A DNA stretch of 64,000 nucleotides from Notolepis coatsorum (GCA_963971535.1 OZ020590.1:150923488-150987487), one strand, 5' to 3'; positions 1 through 13,046 are shown, numbered from the stretch's first letter. Notes: generated from the sequence alone by a model not told the origin. Numbers and translations are program-made.

Positions 1-360
1 AAAAAGGAGTAGAGGGAAGCTAAGCTTATTGATCCCTACCCCCTTACATTTATATTTGTTCTTCCATTAATTTGACTAGATATAACATAATTTAGTGTAT
101 TACCATATAGAATATACTTTTACTTATATTAAAAGATTACAAGAAAACTTGATTCACTTGACAGCAGTGAATATAGTACAGCACTACATACACAATATAA
201 TATAACTTTGTTTATCCTCAATACTCATTTCTGTATTTTTCCAATGTGTATTTTTTTAGCTGCTTTTTAAATTGCGCCACATATTTACTCAGTTTGATGT
301 ATCCGGGTAAATTATTCCACAACTTCACTCCACACACCGATATGCACATGCTTTTCAGGT
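1..360 (-). mobile_element. LINE 3' end remnant
   Basis: On the minus strand, bases about 360-240 translate as LKSMCISVCGVKLWNNLPG followed by YIKLSKYVAQFKKQLKK. This is the usual C-terminal signature of LINE reverse-transcriptase proteins (KLWNNLP then FKKxLK). The lower-numbered part is AT-rich and would be its 3' UTR. Clade not assigned. Confidence 0.55.
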
Positions 361-365
361 TAGAT

Positions 366-405
<40 letters not shown>

Positions 406-432
406 TAATTTATTTATTTATTATATATATAT
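361..432. repeat. (TTTA)n microsatellite
   Basis: About 18 units of TTTA, probably the A-rich tail of the minus-strand LINE fragment to its right. Confidence 0.9.
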
Positions 433-1014
433 TTTTTAATTCAGATAATGGTTGAAGAAGTGCGTCTTTAGTCGACGGCGAAAGATTGGACGTGATTCGG
501 CTGTCCTAACTGGGGTGGGTAGTTCATTCCACCATTGTGGGGCAAGGACTGAGAATAGGCGACTTTCTTTGATGACCCTCCCGGAGCTTGGATAGGAGTA
601 GGTCTGAGGCGGCCAGAAGATGCAGAGCGTAGGGGTCTTGAGGGTGTGTAGTTAGAGACCATTGACCGAAGGTAGGCGGGAGCGGTTCCCTTTGCCGCAC
701 GGTATGCCAGGTGGAGGGCCTTGAAGCGGATTCCTGCAGCAATGGGGAGCCAGTGCAGGTCCTTAAGAAGTGGGGTGACATGGGCCGACTTCGGTAGGTT
801 TGAGATCAGGCGGGCCGCTGCATTCTGAATGAGTTGAAGAGGCTTGGTGGCAGTGGCCGGGAGGCCAGCAAGCAGTGCGTTGCAGTAGTCGAGGCGGGAG
901 ATGACCGTTGATTGGACGAGGAGTTGGGTGGCTTCTTTTGTCAGGAAGGGGCGGATCCTTCTGACGTTGCTCAGGAGGAATCTGCAGGTTCTGGTTGTCG
1001 CTGCGATGTGATAC
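433..1014 (-). mobile_element. L2-like LINE, 5'-truncated C-terminal fragment
   Basis: The minus-strand reading frame (about 1014 to 468) contains TRTCRFLLSNVRRIRPFLTK, then SRLDYCNALLAGLP, then QLIQNAAARLISNLPKSAHV and LHWLPIAAGIRFK. These are the hallmark C-terminal blocks of L2/CR1-group reverse-transcriptase proteins. The catalytic RT core and endonuclease are absent, as in a 5'-truncated insertion. BEL/Pao copy 1 lies next to its truncated 5' end. Confidence 0.85.
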
Positions 1015-1019
1015 ATATT

Positions 1020-2454
1020 TGTAACTGAGGGGTACAATTCCCTGACTGTATTACTAGATATGATACTTACTACCACTACCTTTGTACTTAATATTCGGCC
1101 ACCCAGTACACGGCATAAATATATTATCATAAACACTCTCACGTAGATGAAACGGATCCAACACAAATGTACGAAGTCGAAGTATGCGTTTATTACTACA
1201 CAGCAATGGTGTGTAGAGCAAGCACGTAATCACTTAATTACATTTATGAATTGAAATAGTATGCACTTTTATGGCAAAGAGTATTCGTCGGTATATCAAT
1301 AGAGAATGTCCAATCTCTGATGGCGCAGGTGGTAAATATACGACCTGGAATAGTTAAGGAATAACAGCGATGATACTTTAATGATTATAAGACTGGATAC
1401 ACTAAGGGGGTTAATCCGGTCGCTTGTAAGCCGACAGGAGTAGGAGGGGGGGGGGGGGGTAGAATCCGGCTGCCTCGTCCGGCCAAGGGTATCCCAGGTG
1501 AACCCACTGTAGTGCCGTTCAATGCGCCGGCGATCCTTGGACCACAGATGAAAGCAGGTGGACTCTTTGTGGGCCGGCTCTCTCCGGTCCACGGGGGAGA
1601 GACGTGAAGCGACCTCGTCTTGCAGAGCGTCTCCTCACCTTGCGTCCTCTCCAGGGGGGGGGGGTTCCAACACACGGCAGTGTCGGGGGTCTTTATCCAT
1701 GGAATAATCAAAGTATACAAAGCATAATCCGTGCCTGGGAAGGCGGGCTGTCGTCGGTAGAATAATCCGGTATACAGGTCCACTCGCTCGTCGGCTCTGG
1801 GGCTCCTCGGGTGCAGCTTCACATGGGGTCAACCACCCTGGGTAAGCAGCCAGCTCTCTGCCCGAAACGATGGGGTACTGACTACGGTAGTATTCTCACC
1901 GCACGAAGCACTATATATTAACAGACTATTATTAGCTTAATAGACTACGTCCAACTCGACGATATAGTGCCTAATATGACTATTCAAATATTAATATACA
2001 CAATGTCTCAATACCGATGGTAGGCGAACTTGGCCTTACTCCCACACGTGGCGTCGCGGGGAGGCTTTACGTCTGTGACTCTATTGGAGGGTAAGAAACT
2101 GGACTGAAAAGAAAGTCCTACTTTAGTAGCGCAGTATATATACGCACTATGAACAAATAGTCCCATTAGTGGTGCGGTAGCCAGATTCCTACGCGGAACT
2201 AGGACTTGTTCGTACATGTGGAGCGGTACGTTTGAACTGGGTCTGAGGGGTATGGCAGCCTGGCACCAAGGTCTCGACCAATAGTAGAATGGAGACTATT
2301 ATGGGATGTTCAGTAGGCTAGAATGGATATTCAATGCATATTGTACAAGGAATATACAAGGGATATCAGGGAATATTAGAGAATATACAAATACAATTAA
2401 ATATATATATATAAATAAATATATATATTCGGTTTAATCTGGCCCTTCACAACA
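1020..2454 (-). repeat. BEL/Pao copy 1, 3' LTR
   Basis: As read on + it begins TGTAACTGAGG and ends CCTTCACAACA. Preceded by target duplication ATATT. Nearly identical to 8419-9856. Confidence 0.92.
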
Positions 2455-2563
2455 GCCACCCCCTGAATAGGTCCCAGACCTAATCAGTTAAACAGAGACA
2501 GATTAATCGCGTTGTCTATTTACACATAAGGGTTTGCTGTAGGGGTCAGTCAACTTCACAAAG

Positions 2564-5500
2564 TCATAGGGTTGTAGGGTCATGGTCATCATCGATTGTG
2601 TCTGGGAGTCGGGGCAGTCCTATGAGCCTCGCCACGGGACGGGTGTAAGTGCGACCCTGGACGAGCACTTCAGCTGCTCGGACCTTGCCGTCGGCACCGG
2701 TGATCACTTTGCTTACGCGGCCGGCCGGCCACATAGCTCTGGGCAGTGATTGATCAATAATCATGACGACTGTTCCTTCTGTCAAATTGTCTCTCTGGGC
2801 TCGCTGCAGTAGAAGCAATTCTGCTTCCTCGTAGTTAGCTGCTGACATATCAGCGGGGGACTTGCACTCCGGGTGGTACCGCAGGAATGTTCTTTGTTGT
2901 GCACTCTCTATGGACGTGCAATCGTCTATGTTAGGGTCGGTGGAGGCTACGGTGCTCAATCCACAGAACACAGACTTCTTATTTTCCACCTCCTCTGGAC
3001 TTGCTTCCCTCGGGATAGGCATGGGCCACTGTCCTTCCGGGAGTCTTAGGAATGCGGGGCCGTCACTGTAGACATTGCGACGGGTGAGGTCATCCAGGGG
3101 CATCCCCCGGGTGATGACGTCAGCTGGGTTCTGTTTTGTATCAACGTAGCGCCACTCTGTTTCTCCGGTTAACTCTTCGGTTAAGTCTTGAATCTCGGTG
3201 ACTCTGACTCCCACGAAGACTTTGTACTTGCATGAGTCCGATTTGATCCAGGCGAGTACCGTCGTGGAATCTGACCACAGGATTGTTCTAGACACCGGTA
3301 TGGTGAGCTCACGTTGGATGAGCGTGGCTAGGTGCGCTCCGGCTAGGGCTGCGCAGAGCTCTAGACGTGGGATAGATTGTTGCTTGCGTGGGGCTATTCT
3401 CGAGCGGGCGAGGACAAATGCTGTGTAGATCTCTCCCCCCTGGTCTTGGGCCCGCAAGTAGGCTACTGATCCGTATGCGACCTCTGAGGCGTCACTGAAG
3501 ACGTGTAAGTCCATTTTACATGTCTCTGGCCTCACCGTGGGTGGGAAGTAGCTTCGGCGCATATTAACGCCTGGGAGTGAGTGGAGCTCCATCTCCCACT
3601 CTCTCCAGGTGGATTTAAGGTGTGCGGGAATGGGGTCGTCCCAGCCCTGGTCCTTGTCCCACAATGCTCGTACAATCATTTTTGCCCTGGTGGTGTACGG
3701 TAGAATACATCCTAGCGGGTCATATTGTCGGGCGAGTGTTGTGTACACACTCCGTCTGGTGGTCGGCATCGCCGCCGGCCTTCCCTGCTCCGTAGTCAGG
3801 GGCTTGTGTCTGTAGTGAAGCGAATCTGTTTTGAATCGCCACACCAATCCCAGGGTCATCTCCTGGGCTTCTCCCGGGATTGTAGCCATCCAGGTCTCGC
3901 TGCTGGCTGCCTTGTCCTCGGAGGAGAGGCTGCGCAGTACTTGCGGATCGCTGCTGGCCCACTGCCTGAGATCAAAGCCGCCTTTGATCAATGAGGCGCG
4001 GAGTTTAATCAGGAGAGCCTCGGCTTCTTCTTGGGTTGAAAGGCTTTGTAGACAGTTGTCTACGTAGAAGCTGTTCTTTACGCTGTGTCGGACCTCTTCG
4101 TCCGCTGCTGGGTCTTCTGCTACATGTTTCTGTAGTGCAAATGTAGCACAGCAGGGGCTGCACGTCGTTCCGAAGGGGAGGACTTCCCATTGGTAGATGG
4201 CTGGGTGCTCATCTCCTGGCTTCTCTCTCCATAGGAACCGTAACAGGGGCTTGTCCGCCTCTACTAATCTCACCTGCAGGAACATTCCTTTAATGTCCCC
4301 GCTGATGGCCACCTTTTCCTGGCGGAAGCGGAGTAGAACGCCGAGTAGGGAGGGGCCGAGTGTGGGACCGGGCAGTAACTCTTTATTCAGATTTTGGGAT
4401 CCGATCTGGTAGCTGCAGTTAAATACTATGCGGTCTTTACCGTTGTGATGGACCTTGTGGTGGGGCACGTACCACGATTCAGTGGTCTGGTCAGCCTCTT
4501 TAATGTCCATCTTTGTGACGTGTCCCGCTGTGATGAGCTTCTCAATCTCAGCGCGGTATACACTCTCTTGGGCGGGGTTCTTGGCTAAGCGCCGCTCCGT
4601 GTTCAGCAGGTACCGTTCTGTGGCGTCTGTCTTGGCGTGGAAAGTAGGCATTCCTTCTCGCCGCAGGAGTGGCGTGGCGTATCTCAACACGCCGTTGACC
4701 GGGACTCTCTTGGTCCCTGTCTCGAGGAGGTGAATGGCGTAAATGTCATCTTTAGAGCGAATGTCTTTCTTTCCGTTCTTAAAGGGCATTTGTTCCAAGG
4801 TCCATAACCGCTCTACGTGTTGCAGGAGTGCGGTTTCTCCCTCTGTGACTCGGGAGTGGAGACATCTAGTGGCTGTACTTCGGTTGAGAGATTTGGCGAG
4901 CGGGCCTTGGAGAGTCCATCCCAAACGGGTCTCGACTGCTGCAGGACAGCCTCGGGGTCCGGTATGAACCCGGTCTATCGGGACAATGAGGTCTGCATGG
5001 TCGGAGCCTATCAACAGGGTCGGCATAGCATTGTCTATGAGCGGGATCGGTAACTTGCGCAGATGTGCATATTTCTCCATCAGCTTGGCGACGGGGTATG
5101 TGTACCGCGACAGTCCTATTTCTTGGCTGGTGAAAGCGTCTGTAATCTGGTACCGTCGCTCAGGCTGGCCGCTTGCTGCGATAGAGAATGAGACATTCTC
5201 GCCCTTTATCGTCTTCAAATCTCGTCTTATTGTCCGAATTGTCATTTGGGTTTCGCTTCCCCGCAGCCCTAGCTGGGCCGCAGCGGAGGCGAGCAGCAGG
5301 GTCTTCTCTGACCCGTCATCGAGGACGGCGTAAGTGTCCAGGACTTTATTCTGGTAGCTTAGTGTCACACGCACTACTTTTAGGAGTACTCGGGCTCCAC
5401 TGCTGCTGGCGGGATCGATGTACATGACGCTCGCTTTGCGGCTGGATGGTGCAGGTGAAGGGCGCCGTCTGTTACTGTCGTGAAGTATGTCCAGATGGGC

Positions 5501-7353
5501 TCCATCGCACTTGGTGCACCTTTTCTTTAAGCGGCATTCGGCTGCCATGTGTGAGCGCGCACAGCGAAAGCAGCGCTTGTTGGACTTTATCCATTGACTT
5601 GCTTCCTCCGCGTTCAGCTTGGGGAAGGAGTCACATTGCGCTAGCCAGTGTTCTTTCTCACAGTAGGGGCACACTATCTTCCACTTCTCCGTTCTGGAGG
5701 GGGTACTGTGGCTCCTGCTGCTCGGTACTGACTCCGATTGGTGCATCACAGTCACCGATCTTCTTCCATCATTTAGTCGTCTGGTTCCTTCTCTGGAGCC
5801 AGGGGTGCTCCGTCCGAATGTATCTAGCCGTAGGCTGCTGACTTCTCTCGCCAGGAAGTCTGCTAGATCGAGGAGGTTCGGTTCGGGGCCATTCGGGTCT
5901 CGGTGGTCTCTCTGCCGCCTAAAACGCTCCTGTCGAGCGGGCGGCAGCTTCTCCAAGATCCTTTCCACATTTGAGTTGGCGTAAAGTTCATGCCTCCCCT
6001 TCTCTCTCTGCGCTCCCAACATCCCTACCAGGGACTGCACTCTGATGGACAGGTCGTCCAGTGCTCGATTGTCTATTGCTGGGGGTAAGCGGTCGATGTG
6101 TCGGATCTCCTGGATCACGTAATCCCATATGCGCCCATACCTGGCGTATTTATGGCGTTCATCCAATACATCCACCAACATGGTCTCCAGACACATGCGG
6201 AGTTCTGTATACTGGGCCCGGTTCTCTTGGGTGAAGTCGGGTACCATAGGCGTGCCAATGTATGACGCTGACTGTGGATACATCGGCGAGCGTTGGGGGA
6301 GAGGCCTCCTAGGCGAGTCTCCTCCCGCTCCTTGGTATGGGCTGGTACCGGCAGTGTACCATGGCCCGCTTGTCCAGGTGCTGTTCCTCGGTGCGGGTCG
6401 TGCGTCGTGCTCACCCGTGTATAGAGTCGGGGGTCTGTAGCGCAGCTCCGCGGGAGTATAGCCTGGGCTGTACCGGACCTCCTGGTCCGGTAGAGTACTG
6501 TGCTGTCGTCGGGCGTGGTTCTCCTCCTCTTCCTCTTCGTCTTCAGTTAGGTCATCCAGTGCTTGTAGTCTCTGGTTTAGCCTCTCCACAGGATATGCTG
6601 CTCCTTCCCGGTTGCTAGGTCTCGCTTGGACCGGTGGGGGGAGGTGGTCTGTGGGGGGTATAGACCTCGTCTGTTGGTCAAGTTCAGGGTTGTTTACTCG
6701 GCTAGGGGATGCCGCCCTGGAGGTGTGTCTAGACGAGTTCCTGGAGCCTCTGGCGGAGGGAGAGGGTGTTGTCCGTCTGATCAGCTGTTCTATTAGTTGC
6801 GACTGCTGTCTGTCGCGCGCTGCGTCCCGTTGAGCACCGGCTCGTTCTCGGGCCACATTCTCTTCCATCTGAATGCGTCTTATTTCTAGACGTATCTGCT
6901 CGTGTTCGCTTCGCTGCTGGATCTGCAGTCGGTCGCGTTCAGCAGCGGCGTTCAGGCTGATGAGGAAGGCCTGCTGTAGGGTCCTCTCTGCCTCGCTGGG
7001 AGAAGGCGGTTGTATAGGGGAGCCTTCCCTCGGGGTACTCCTTGCGGAGCCTTGGAGCTCTATCTCCACGGTGCTCTCCCCGTCTTCTTCCGTGCCGAGT
7101 TCTCTCTCGGTAGCGTTGTATTCCTCCCGGGACTCATCGGGGACTACTTCTTCAGTACTGGCGGGGTGTGAAGTCATGTCTGGTTCCCACTGGTCCCCAC
7201 CGTGAACTTGGTCAGTTACATTAGAGCCCGTAGGGGCCTCTATGGTCGGGGTAGTCTGGGCGTTGGGGTTAGACATACTTTTACTTTCTAGTTTTACCGC
7301 GTTTACTGTTAGTAGAAGACTAGGTTGTTGACTGACAGCGTAAGCCTCTAAGT
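2564..7353 (-). CDS. BEL/Pao copy 1 gag-pol reading frame (fossil)
   Basis: Long minus-strand frame of about 1,600 residues. In order: an acidic, Gln/Arg-rich N-terminal third that looks coiled; a gag domain like DUF1759; zinc knuckles near residues 555-620 (CPYCEKEHWLAQC, then CFRCARSHMAAEC); a retropepsin-type protease near 677 (VLDDGSEKTLL, as in DUF1758); the reverse transcriptase with FYVDN near 1100; RNase H near 1290 (VFSDASEVAYGS, later LWSDSTTVLAWI); and a C-terminal NLTEGTVVMIIDQSLPRAMW block as in DUF5641. In the family this polyprotein makes the particle and copies the RNA. The few residues before LEAYAV come from the inserted hAT, not from BEL. The element as a whole is broken. 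Confidence 0.88.
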
Positions 7354-8275
7354 CAGGGGTGGGCAATTATTTTTCCCGGGGGGCCGAATGAGCAACTGAA
7401 AATATGTTGGGGGGCCGGGCCAAAATTCCAAACTCAATTATGCATAATATACATTTTATTTCTATATAAAAAGCAGTAAATGGCATTGTTTTGACCCCTG
7501 GTAAGAGTGTATGTTATTATTTGGCAATTAAAAGGTGAGGTTATAGCTTTCAAAAATATCATTTATTCAAATAGAATTTATTTCCAAAATGATAAACAAA
7601 ATGTGAAACATTAATAACAAAGGGAATTTTGAGTTTCATATACTATTGAAACAAGGATTTTCTTAGCTTTCTAAAGACATCACATCATCTTATAGCAAAA
7701 ATAAACAAGACATGTCACTGAACTGTGTAAAGAAAAGTGTCCCAGTTTTGTAGCCTTTTTTACTTTACATGCCTATATTAAACATTTTATGTTTTCAGAA
7801 CTGTGCAAAAAAAAGAAAAAAAATATCAAGTGTCCCATTTCACTTGTTATATTTCCACATTTTAGTGTTCTTCAGTTCTTTTTTTTCATTCAGTGTGATA
7901 AATCCAGTCTCTGTTGAGCTTTAACAAGTCCATCAAAGTCAGGTTGCATGTCTGAGGTGGAGATGCGAAGCACAGCTGCCAGATGTTCATCAGTGAGAGA
8001 GGATCTGTACCTGGACTTGGTAAACATCATGACTGAGAATGTCTGTTCACATATGTAGGTGGATCCAAAGAGAACCAACATCTTCTGAGCATGTCTCCTA
8101 AGCGTATACTGTGCGTGTGAACGTTGACATGAAAAAAAAAAGTTAAAAAAAATAAATAAAAAAAAATATAAAAAAAATATTTTTTTTTAATTATTTTTTT
8201 ATTTTTTTTTATTATCATGTAATCTTTCGCGGGCTGGTCAGAATCATCCCGCGGGCCGTACAATGCCCAGGTCTG
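7354..8275 (-). mobile_element. Internally deleted hAT transposon inside BEL copy 1
   Basis: Bounded by a perfect 8-bp duplication CTCTAAGT (7346-7353 and 8276-8283). Ends are CAGGGGTGGGCAA on the left and TGCCCAGGTCTG on the right, imperfect inverted repeats. The empty site is visible in BEL copy 2 (CTCTAAGTACTGAGG near 42670). It carries only the C-terminal hAT dimerisation region of the transposase on the minus strand, plus an AT-rich leader with the codons MSTFTRT, so most of the transposase gene is deleted. Its 922 bp are younger than the BEL insertion that holds it. Confidence 0.9.
7890..8081 (-). pseudogene. hAT transposase C-terminal (hATC) remnant
   Basis: Reads LFGSTYICEQTFSVMMF, then KSRYRSSLTDEHLAAVLRI, then a short tail to a stop. 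This is the conserved hAT C-terminal dimerisation motif. The DDE/RNase-H-like catalytic core and the BED zinc finger are not present, so it cannot transpose DNA by itself. Confidence 0.85.
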
Positions 8276-8399
8276 CTCTAAGTACTGAGGGAGCCGTCGT
8301 TCGCGCTGCGGGCGTTGGTTAGGAGGATCGTTTCGTGGAGTGTTCATCATAGGCCATTTCAATATTAATAACACTATATTAATATTACACTAATTACCC

Positions 8400-8416
8400 T
8401 CCGGCTCGAAGGACCA
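8400..8416 (-). promoter_or_regulatory. Primer-binding site, tRNA-Tyr type (BEL copy 1)
   Basis: The + strand here reads TCCGGCTCGAAGGACCA, which equals the 3' end of a vertebrate tRNA-Tyr (T-stem half, acceptor TCGAAGG, discriminator A, CCA). The element RNA is therefore complementary to that tRNA. It sits 2 nt inside the 5' LTR. Confidence 0.85.
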
Positions 8417-8418
8417 AT

Positions 8419-9856
8419 TCTAACTGAGGGGTACAATTCCCTGACTGTATTACTAGATATGATACTTACTACCACTACCTTTGTACTTAATATTCGGCCA
8501 CCCAGTACACGGCATAAATATATTATCATAAACACTCTCACGTAGATGAAACGGATCCAACACAAATGTACGAAGTCGAAGTATGCGTTTATTACTACAC
8601 AGCAATGGTGTGTAGAGCAAGCACGTAATCACTTAATTACATTTATGAATTGAAATAGTATGCACTTTTATGGCAAAGAGTATTCGTCGGTATATCAATA
8701 GAGAATGTCCAATCTCTGATGGCGCAGGTGGTAAATATACGACCTGGAATAGTTAAGGAATAACAGCGATGATACTTTAATGATTATAAGACTGGATACA
8801 CTAAGGGGGTTAATCCGGTCGCTTGTAAGCCGACAGGAGTAGGAGGGGGGGGGGGGGGTAGAATCCGGCTGCCTCGTCCGGCCAAGGGTATCCCAGGTGA
8901 ACCCACTGTAGTGCCGTTCAATGCGCCGGCGATCCTTGGACCACAGATGAAAGCAGGTGGACTCTTTGTGGGCCGGCTCTCTCCGGTCCACGGGGGAGAG
9001 ACGTGAAGCGACCTCGTCTTGCAGAGCGTCTCCTCACCTTGCGTCCTCTCCAGGGGGGGGGGGGTTCCAACACACGGCAGTGTCGGGGGTCTTTATCCAT
9101 GGAATAATCAAAGTATACAAAGCATAATCCGTGCCTGGGAAGGCGGGCTGTCGTCGGTAGAATAATCCGGTATACAGGTCCACTCGCTCGTCGGCTCTGG
9201 GGCTCCTCGGGTGCAGCTTCACATGGGGTCAACCACCCTGGGTAAGCAGCCAGCTCTCTGCCCGAAACGATGGGGTACTGACTACGGTAGTATTCTCACC
9301 GCACGAAGCACTATATATTAACAGACTATTATTAGCTTAATAGACTACGTCCAACTCGACGATATAGTGCCTAATATGACTATTCAAATATTAATATACA
9401 CGATGTCTCAATACCGATGGTAGGCGAACTTGGCCTTACTCCCACACGTGGCGTCGCGGGGAGGCTTTACGTCTGTGACTCTATTGGAGGGTAAGAAACT
9501 GGACTGAAAAGAAAGTCCTACTTTAGTAGCGCAGTATATATACGCACTATGAACAAATAGTCCCATTAGTGGTGCGGTAGCCAGATTCCTACGCGGAACT
9601 AGGACTTGTTCGTACATGTGGAGCGGTACGTTTGAACTGGGTCTGAGGGGTATGGCAGCCTGGCACCAAGGTCTCGACCAATAGTAGAATGGAGACTATT
9701 ATGGGATGTTCAGTAGGCTAGAATGGATATTCAATGCATATTGTACAAGGAATATACAAGGGATATCAGGGAATATTAGAGAATATACAAATACAATTAA
9801 ATATATATATATATAAATAAATATATATATTCGGTTTAATCTGGCCCTTCACAACA
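8419..9856 (-). repeat. BEL/Pao copy 1, 5' LTR
   Basis: Partner of the LTR at 1020-2454, about 1.44 kb, ending CTTCACAACA and followed by target duplication ATATT. Confidence 0.92.
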
Positions 9857-10122
9857 ATATTAATACTACAACTCTGTACATACATCTGATTAGCACTATA
9901 CTGAGTTTTATACCCAGTTTAATCACCTGTACATTGTATATTGCTGTTGCACTTTACTGTTACATTTGCACTCTGGTTGGATGCCAAACTTATTTTCATT
10001 GTACTGTACTTGTGCTGTATGATGACAATACATTTGAATCTAATCTAATCTAATCTAATCTAATCTAATCTAATCTAAACGAATCTAATCTAATCTAAAC
10101 TAATCTAATCAAATCTAATTTA
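9857..10122 (+). mobile_element. LINE-type 3' tail with (ATCTA)n, copy 1
   Basis: A 3' UTR-like segment ending TGATGACAATACATTTGAATC, then repeated TAATC units. The same unit lies reversed at 23190-24290. The form (GACAATA... plus a 5-bp tail repeat) matches the other LINE tails in this window, so a LINE origin is inferred; no coding part is present. Confidence 0.6.
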
Positions 10123-10212
10123 ACAAGCATGAATTTGCAATAGCGGTGACCTTTTCATGATAGGCCCCTCCCAGTCTCCCACTGCCTTGCCATCTTTTAG
10201 ACATTTGGCATG

Positions 10213-10280
<68 letters not shown>
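10213..10280. repeat. (CA)n microsatellite
   Basis: About 34 CA units, directly left of a hAT-type element and probably its insertion target. Confidence 0.95.

Positions 10281-10840
<560 letters not shown>

Positions 10841-10914
<74 letters not shown>
10841..10914. repeat. (CA)n microsatellite
   Basis: Right half of the CA tract that flanks the hAT-type element. Confidence 0.95.
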
Positions 10915-10917
<3 letters not shown>

Positions 10918-12199
10918 ACCTCTTCAGCTGTTTTAGCACACAGGTTCAGACCAAACTGACCACACCAGAACTAAATCTGGTCAACTGCATGTCCCCTTCA
11001 GCAGATTCAAAGGTGAGAAAACCATTACCATCTGTATCTTTGGTCGATGCTATGACTTTAATCCTATTATCTACGGATTCTAACACTTTGCATGAGCTAT
11101 AGTTTGTCTGGAATCAGGGTCATTTCTCATTACATTGGGTCATTACATTACATGAAAAACTGGGATGTTCAATGTGTTATTCACACATTGTCTCTGCTCA
11201 AATGGTATAGATATAATCATAAACCTTAAACTATTTTCTCTGATATAACCCTCTGAGACCCACATAGACCTATTTTGCCTTTTTTTTAGGGGGATCAGGG
11301 GTGGGCAACCTTTTTTGGGGCGTGAGATCTACTTTGTCCTTTTCCGAGACTGGACAGATCTACCATCACCAGATCTACCATCACCAGATCTACAGTACCA
11401 TCACCAGCCAAGCAGACAGATTGAAAATCTGCTTTTAAGTCTCACCATAGCTTGGCTAATTATAATAATTAAAACATAGAATTGGTCCATATTTTAACAT
11501 TGATAATACTGTGTACATTCTTACTATCTCTAGGCCAGCATATGCATGTGGTATTATGAATTGAAACAATATTAAAAATACATTTTGGGACCTGATGATG
11601 GTGGAACTTGCCCCAGTTCCCTTATCAGACCCATGTGTATTAATTAGCCCATTGCAAAAATATATCAGAATTGTGTGTTTACTTAGTTTTACATTTCAAG
11701 ATTAAAGAAACAATAGTGATCAAGATGTCCGTTTGATATTTAAGAAGTCATGCATTGTACAAGACAAAATATTGAAAATGGTGCACAAAGTATTCTCTCT
11801 TATTTCAGAAGCAAAGATTAGCCCAAGCATTTGAATCTATCCAGAAATGTGCCTCTGCTCCGCTCAGAGTAACAATGTCAAAACAACAGCACACCTTAAA
11901 AGAGCACACCTGACACACACAAACCTTCCAAACAGAACGACTTGACAGACAGGTCTCATGACATGGCAGATCCGGGAGGATGAGTGCTACGTGCATAACT
12001 TTCTCCAGAACAGTGTCTTTTCATGTCACACACTCCTCCATGAGATACATAAAAAAAAAAACATGTGACGTACTTTGCAATCCAACTGTTCTGCCTAAAT
12101 TATCTGTCATACTGTCACAGATATTCCTTCTGACTTGAAGAGAGCATTTAAAGATGTTCCCGCACACAATTGCGCAACAGCCGACGAGAGACACACATA
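10915..12199. other. Intronic sequence, mostly unassigned
   Basis: No gene seen. At 11296 the sequence CAGGGGTGGGCAACC followed by repeated AGATCTACC looks like one end of an old hAT element; no matching right end or 8-bp duplication was found nearby. The rest is A/T-rich and unassigned. Confidence 0.5.
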
Positions 12200-12237
12200 C
12201 GCATGCGCACGCGCACACACACACACACGCACGCACG

Positions 12238-12325
<88 letters not shown>
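12200..12325. repeat. Compound (CA)n/(GCAC)n microsatellite
   Basis: CA repeat broken by GCAC units. Reading frames through it are repeat artefacts. Confidence 0.95.
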
Positions 12326-12326
<1 letters not shown>

Positions 12327-13046
12327 CGGAGGCATCAGACGCAGAGGGAGAGAGAGATGCCTCAATTTATTTTTTGCAACCCTTTGCTCTCTGGTAACAA
12401 TTTATGATTAAACCAGTTGTGGTTCCTGCAGCAACAGCTTCAGAGACACGGAGAGATGAAAGGAGGGGCGAGCGAGCGGCTGCACTGTGCACTCGTCTTG
12501 ATTTCCTCCATGTTGTCAAGACTAATTCTGTTATTCTCACTCAAGTCATACACAACAAATGCCGCCGGGTTTCGACTCATGAAGGATGAAGGAGACAACA
12601 TGTTGCTTATCATATAGGACGGCTGGCAACCCTCCCTCTCCCCCGAGTGGACGGACAGCCTCCCAGTGGAACTTCTATCACCTCCTTCCTGTCCAGTATT
12701 TTTTTATTAAACTAAATTACAGGGCACAGAAAATCCTCTTCCCATTCTGTGTAGGTCACTGTCTCTTGGCGTCTTGTCCTATAGCCTTGCCCTCCTTAAA
12801 GTCCCCATGAAACGGCTAGCAGAATGCCATTTGATTCCACATATTTATGCGTTCCCTGTAAAAACAGGAAGCTAGGGAGGGACTTGTCGTGGACATTGAT
12901 TGGCATTCACAGTAGCCAAACACTGAATGTGCCTTACGGTCGACCCGTTAGCTAGCGAGCTAATGTTAGCAACGGTACTGCAACATTAGTAATGTTAACT
13001 AGCAGGTTAACATTGAACATTTGTTCAATTTAGTTAAAGAGGCAGA
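12326..13046. other. Intronic sequence, unassigned
   Basis: No convincing gene or repeat. It contains a moderately GC-rich patch near 12450-12580. Nothing supports a promoter or exon. Confidence 0.4.

Larger units (their letters stand above)
1020..9856 (-). mobile_element. BEL/Pao LTR retrotransposon, copy 1 (fossil, broken)
   Basis: LTRs of about 1.43 kb at 1020-2454 (3' LTR) and 8419-9856 (5' LTR) flank an internal region read on the minus strand. Target duplication ATATT is present at 1015-1019 and 9857-9861; 5 bp is normal for BEL/Pao. Parts seen: tRNA-Tyr-type primer site, gag with zinc knuckles, aspartic protease, RT, RNase H, a DUF5641-like C-terminal segment, and a purine-rich tract next to the 3' LTR. 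A hAT element is inserted near the gag start (7354-8275). The two LTRs are almost identical outside homopolymers, so the insertion is recent. It is broken, with at least two breaks. Confidence 0.93.

Noticed and set aside
1296-1832. Frames within the BEL LTRs (also 8695-9232, 31829-32339, 43160-43691)
   Set aside because: Non-coding LTR sequence; the same frames recur only because the LTRs are copies of one another.
3198-6833. Plus-strand frames of 60-130 codons opposite the BEL gag-pol, and the same at 38725-42656
   Set aside because: Antisense shadows of the long minus-strand frame, with no conserved motifs.
2564-7353. A 1,600-residue frame as a host multi-domain gene
   Set aside because: Zinc knuckles, protease, RT and RNase H in BEL/Pao order between two matching LTRs show it is a retrotransposon.
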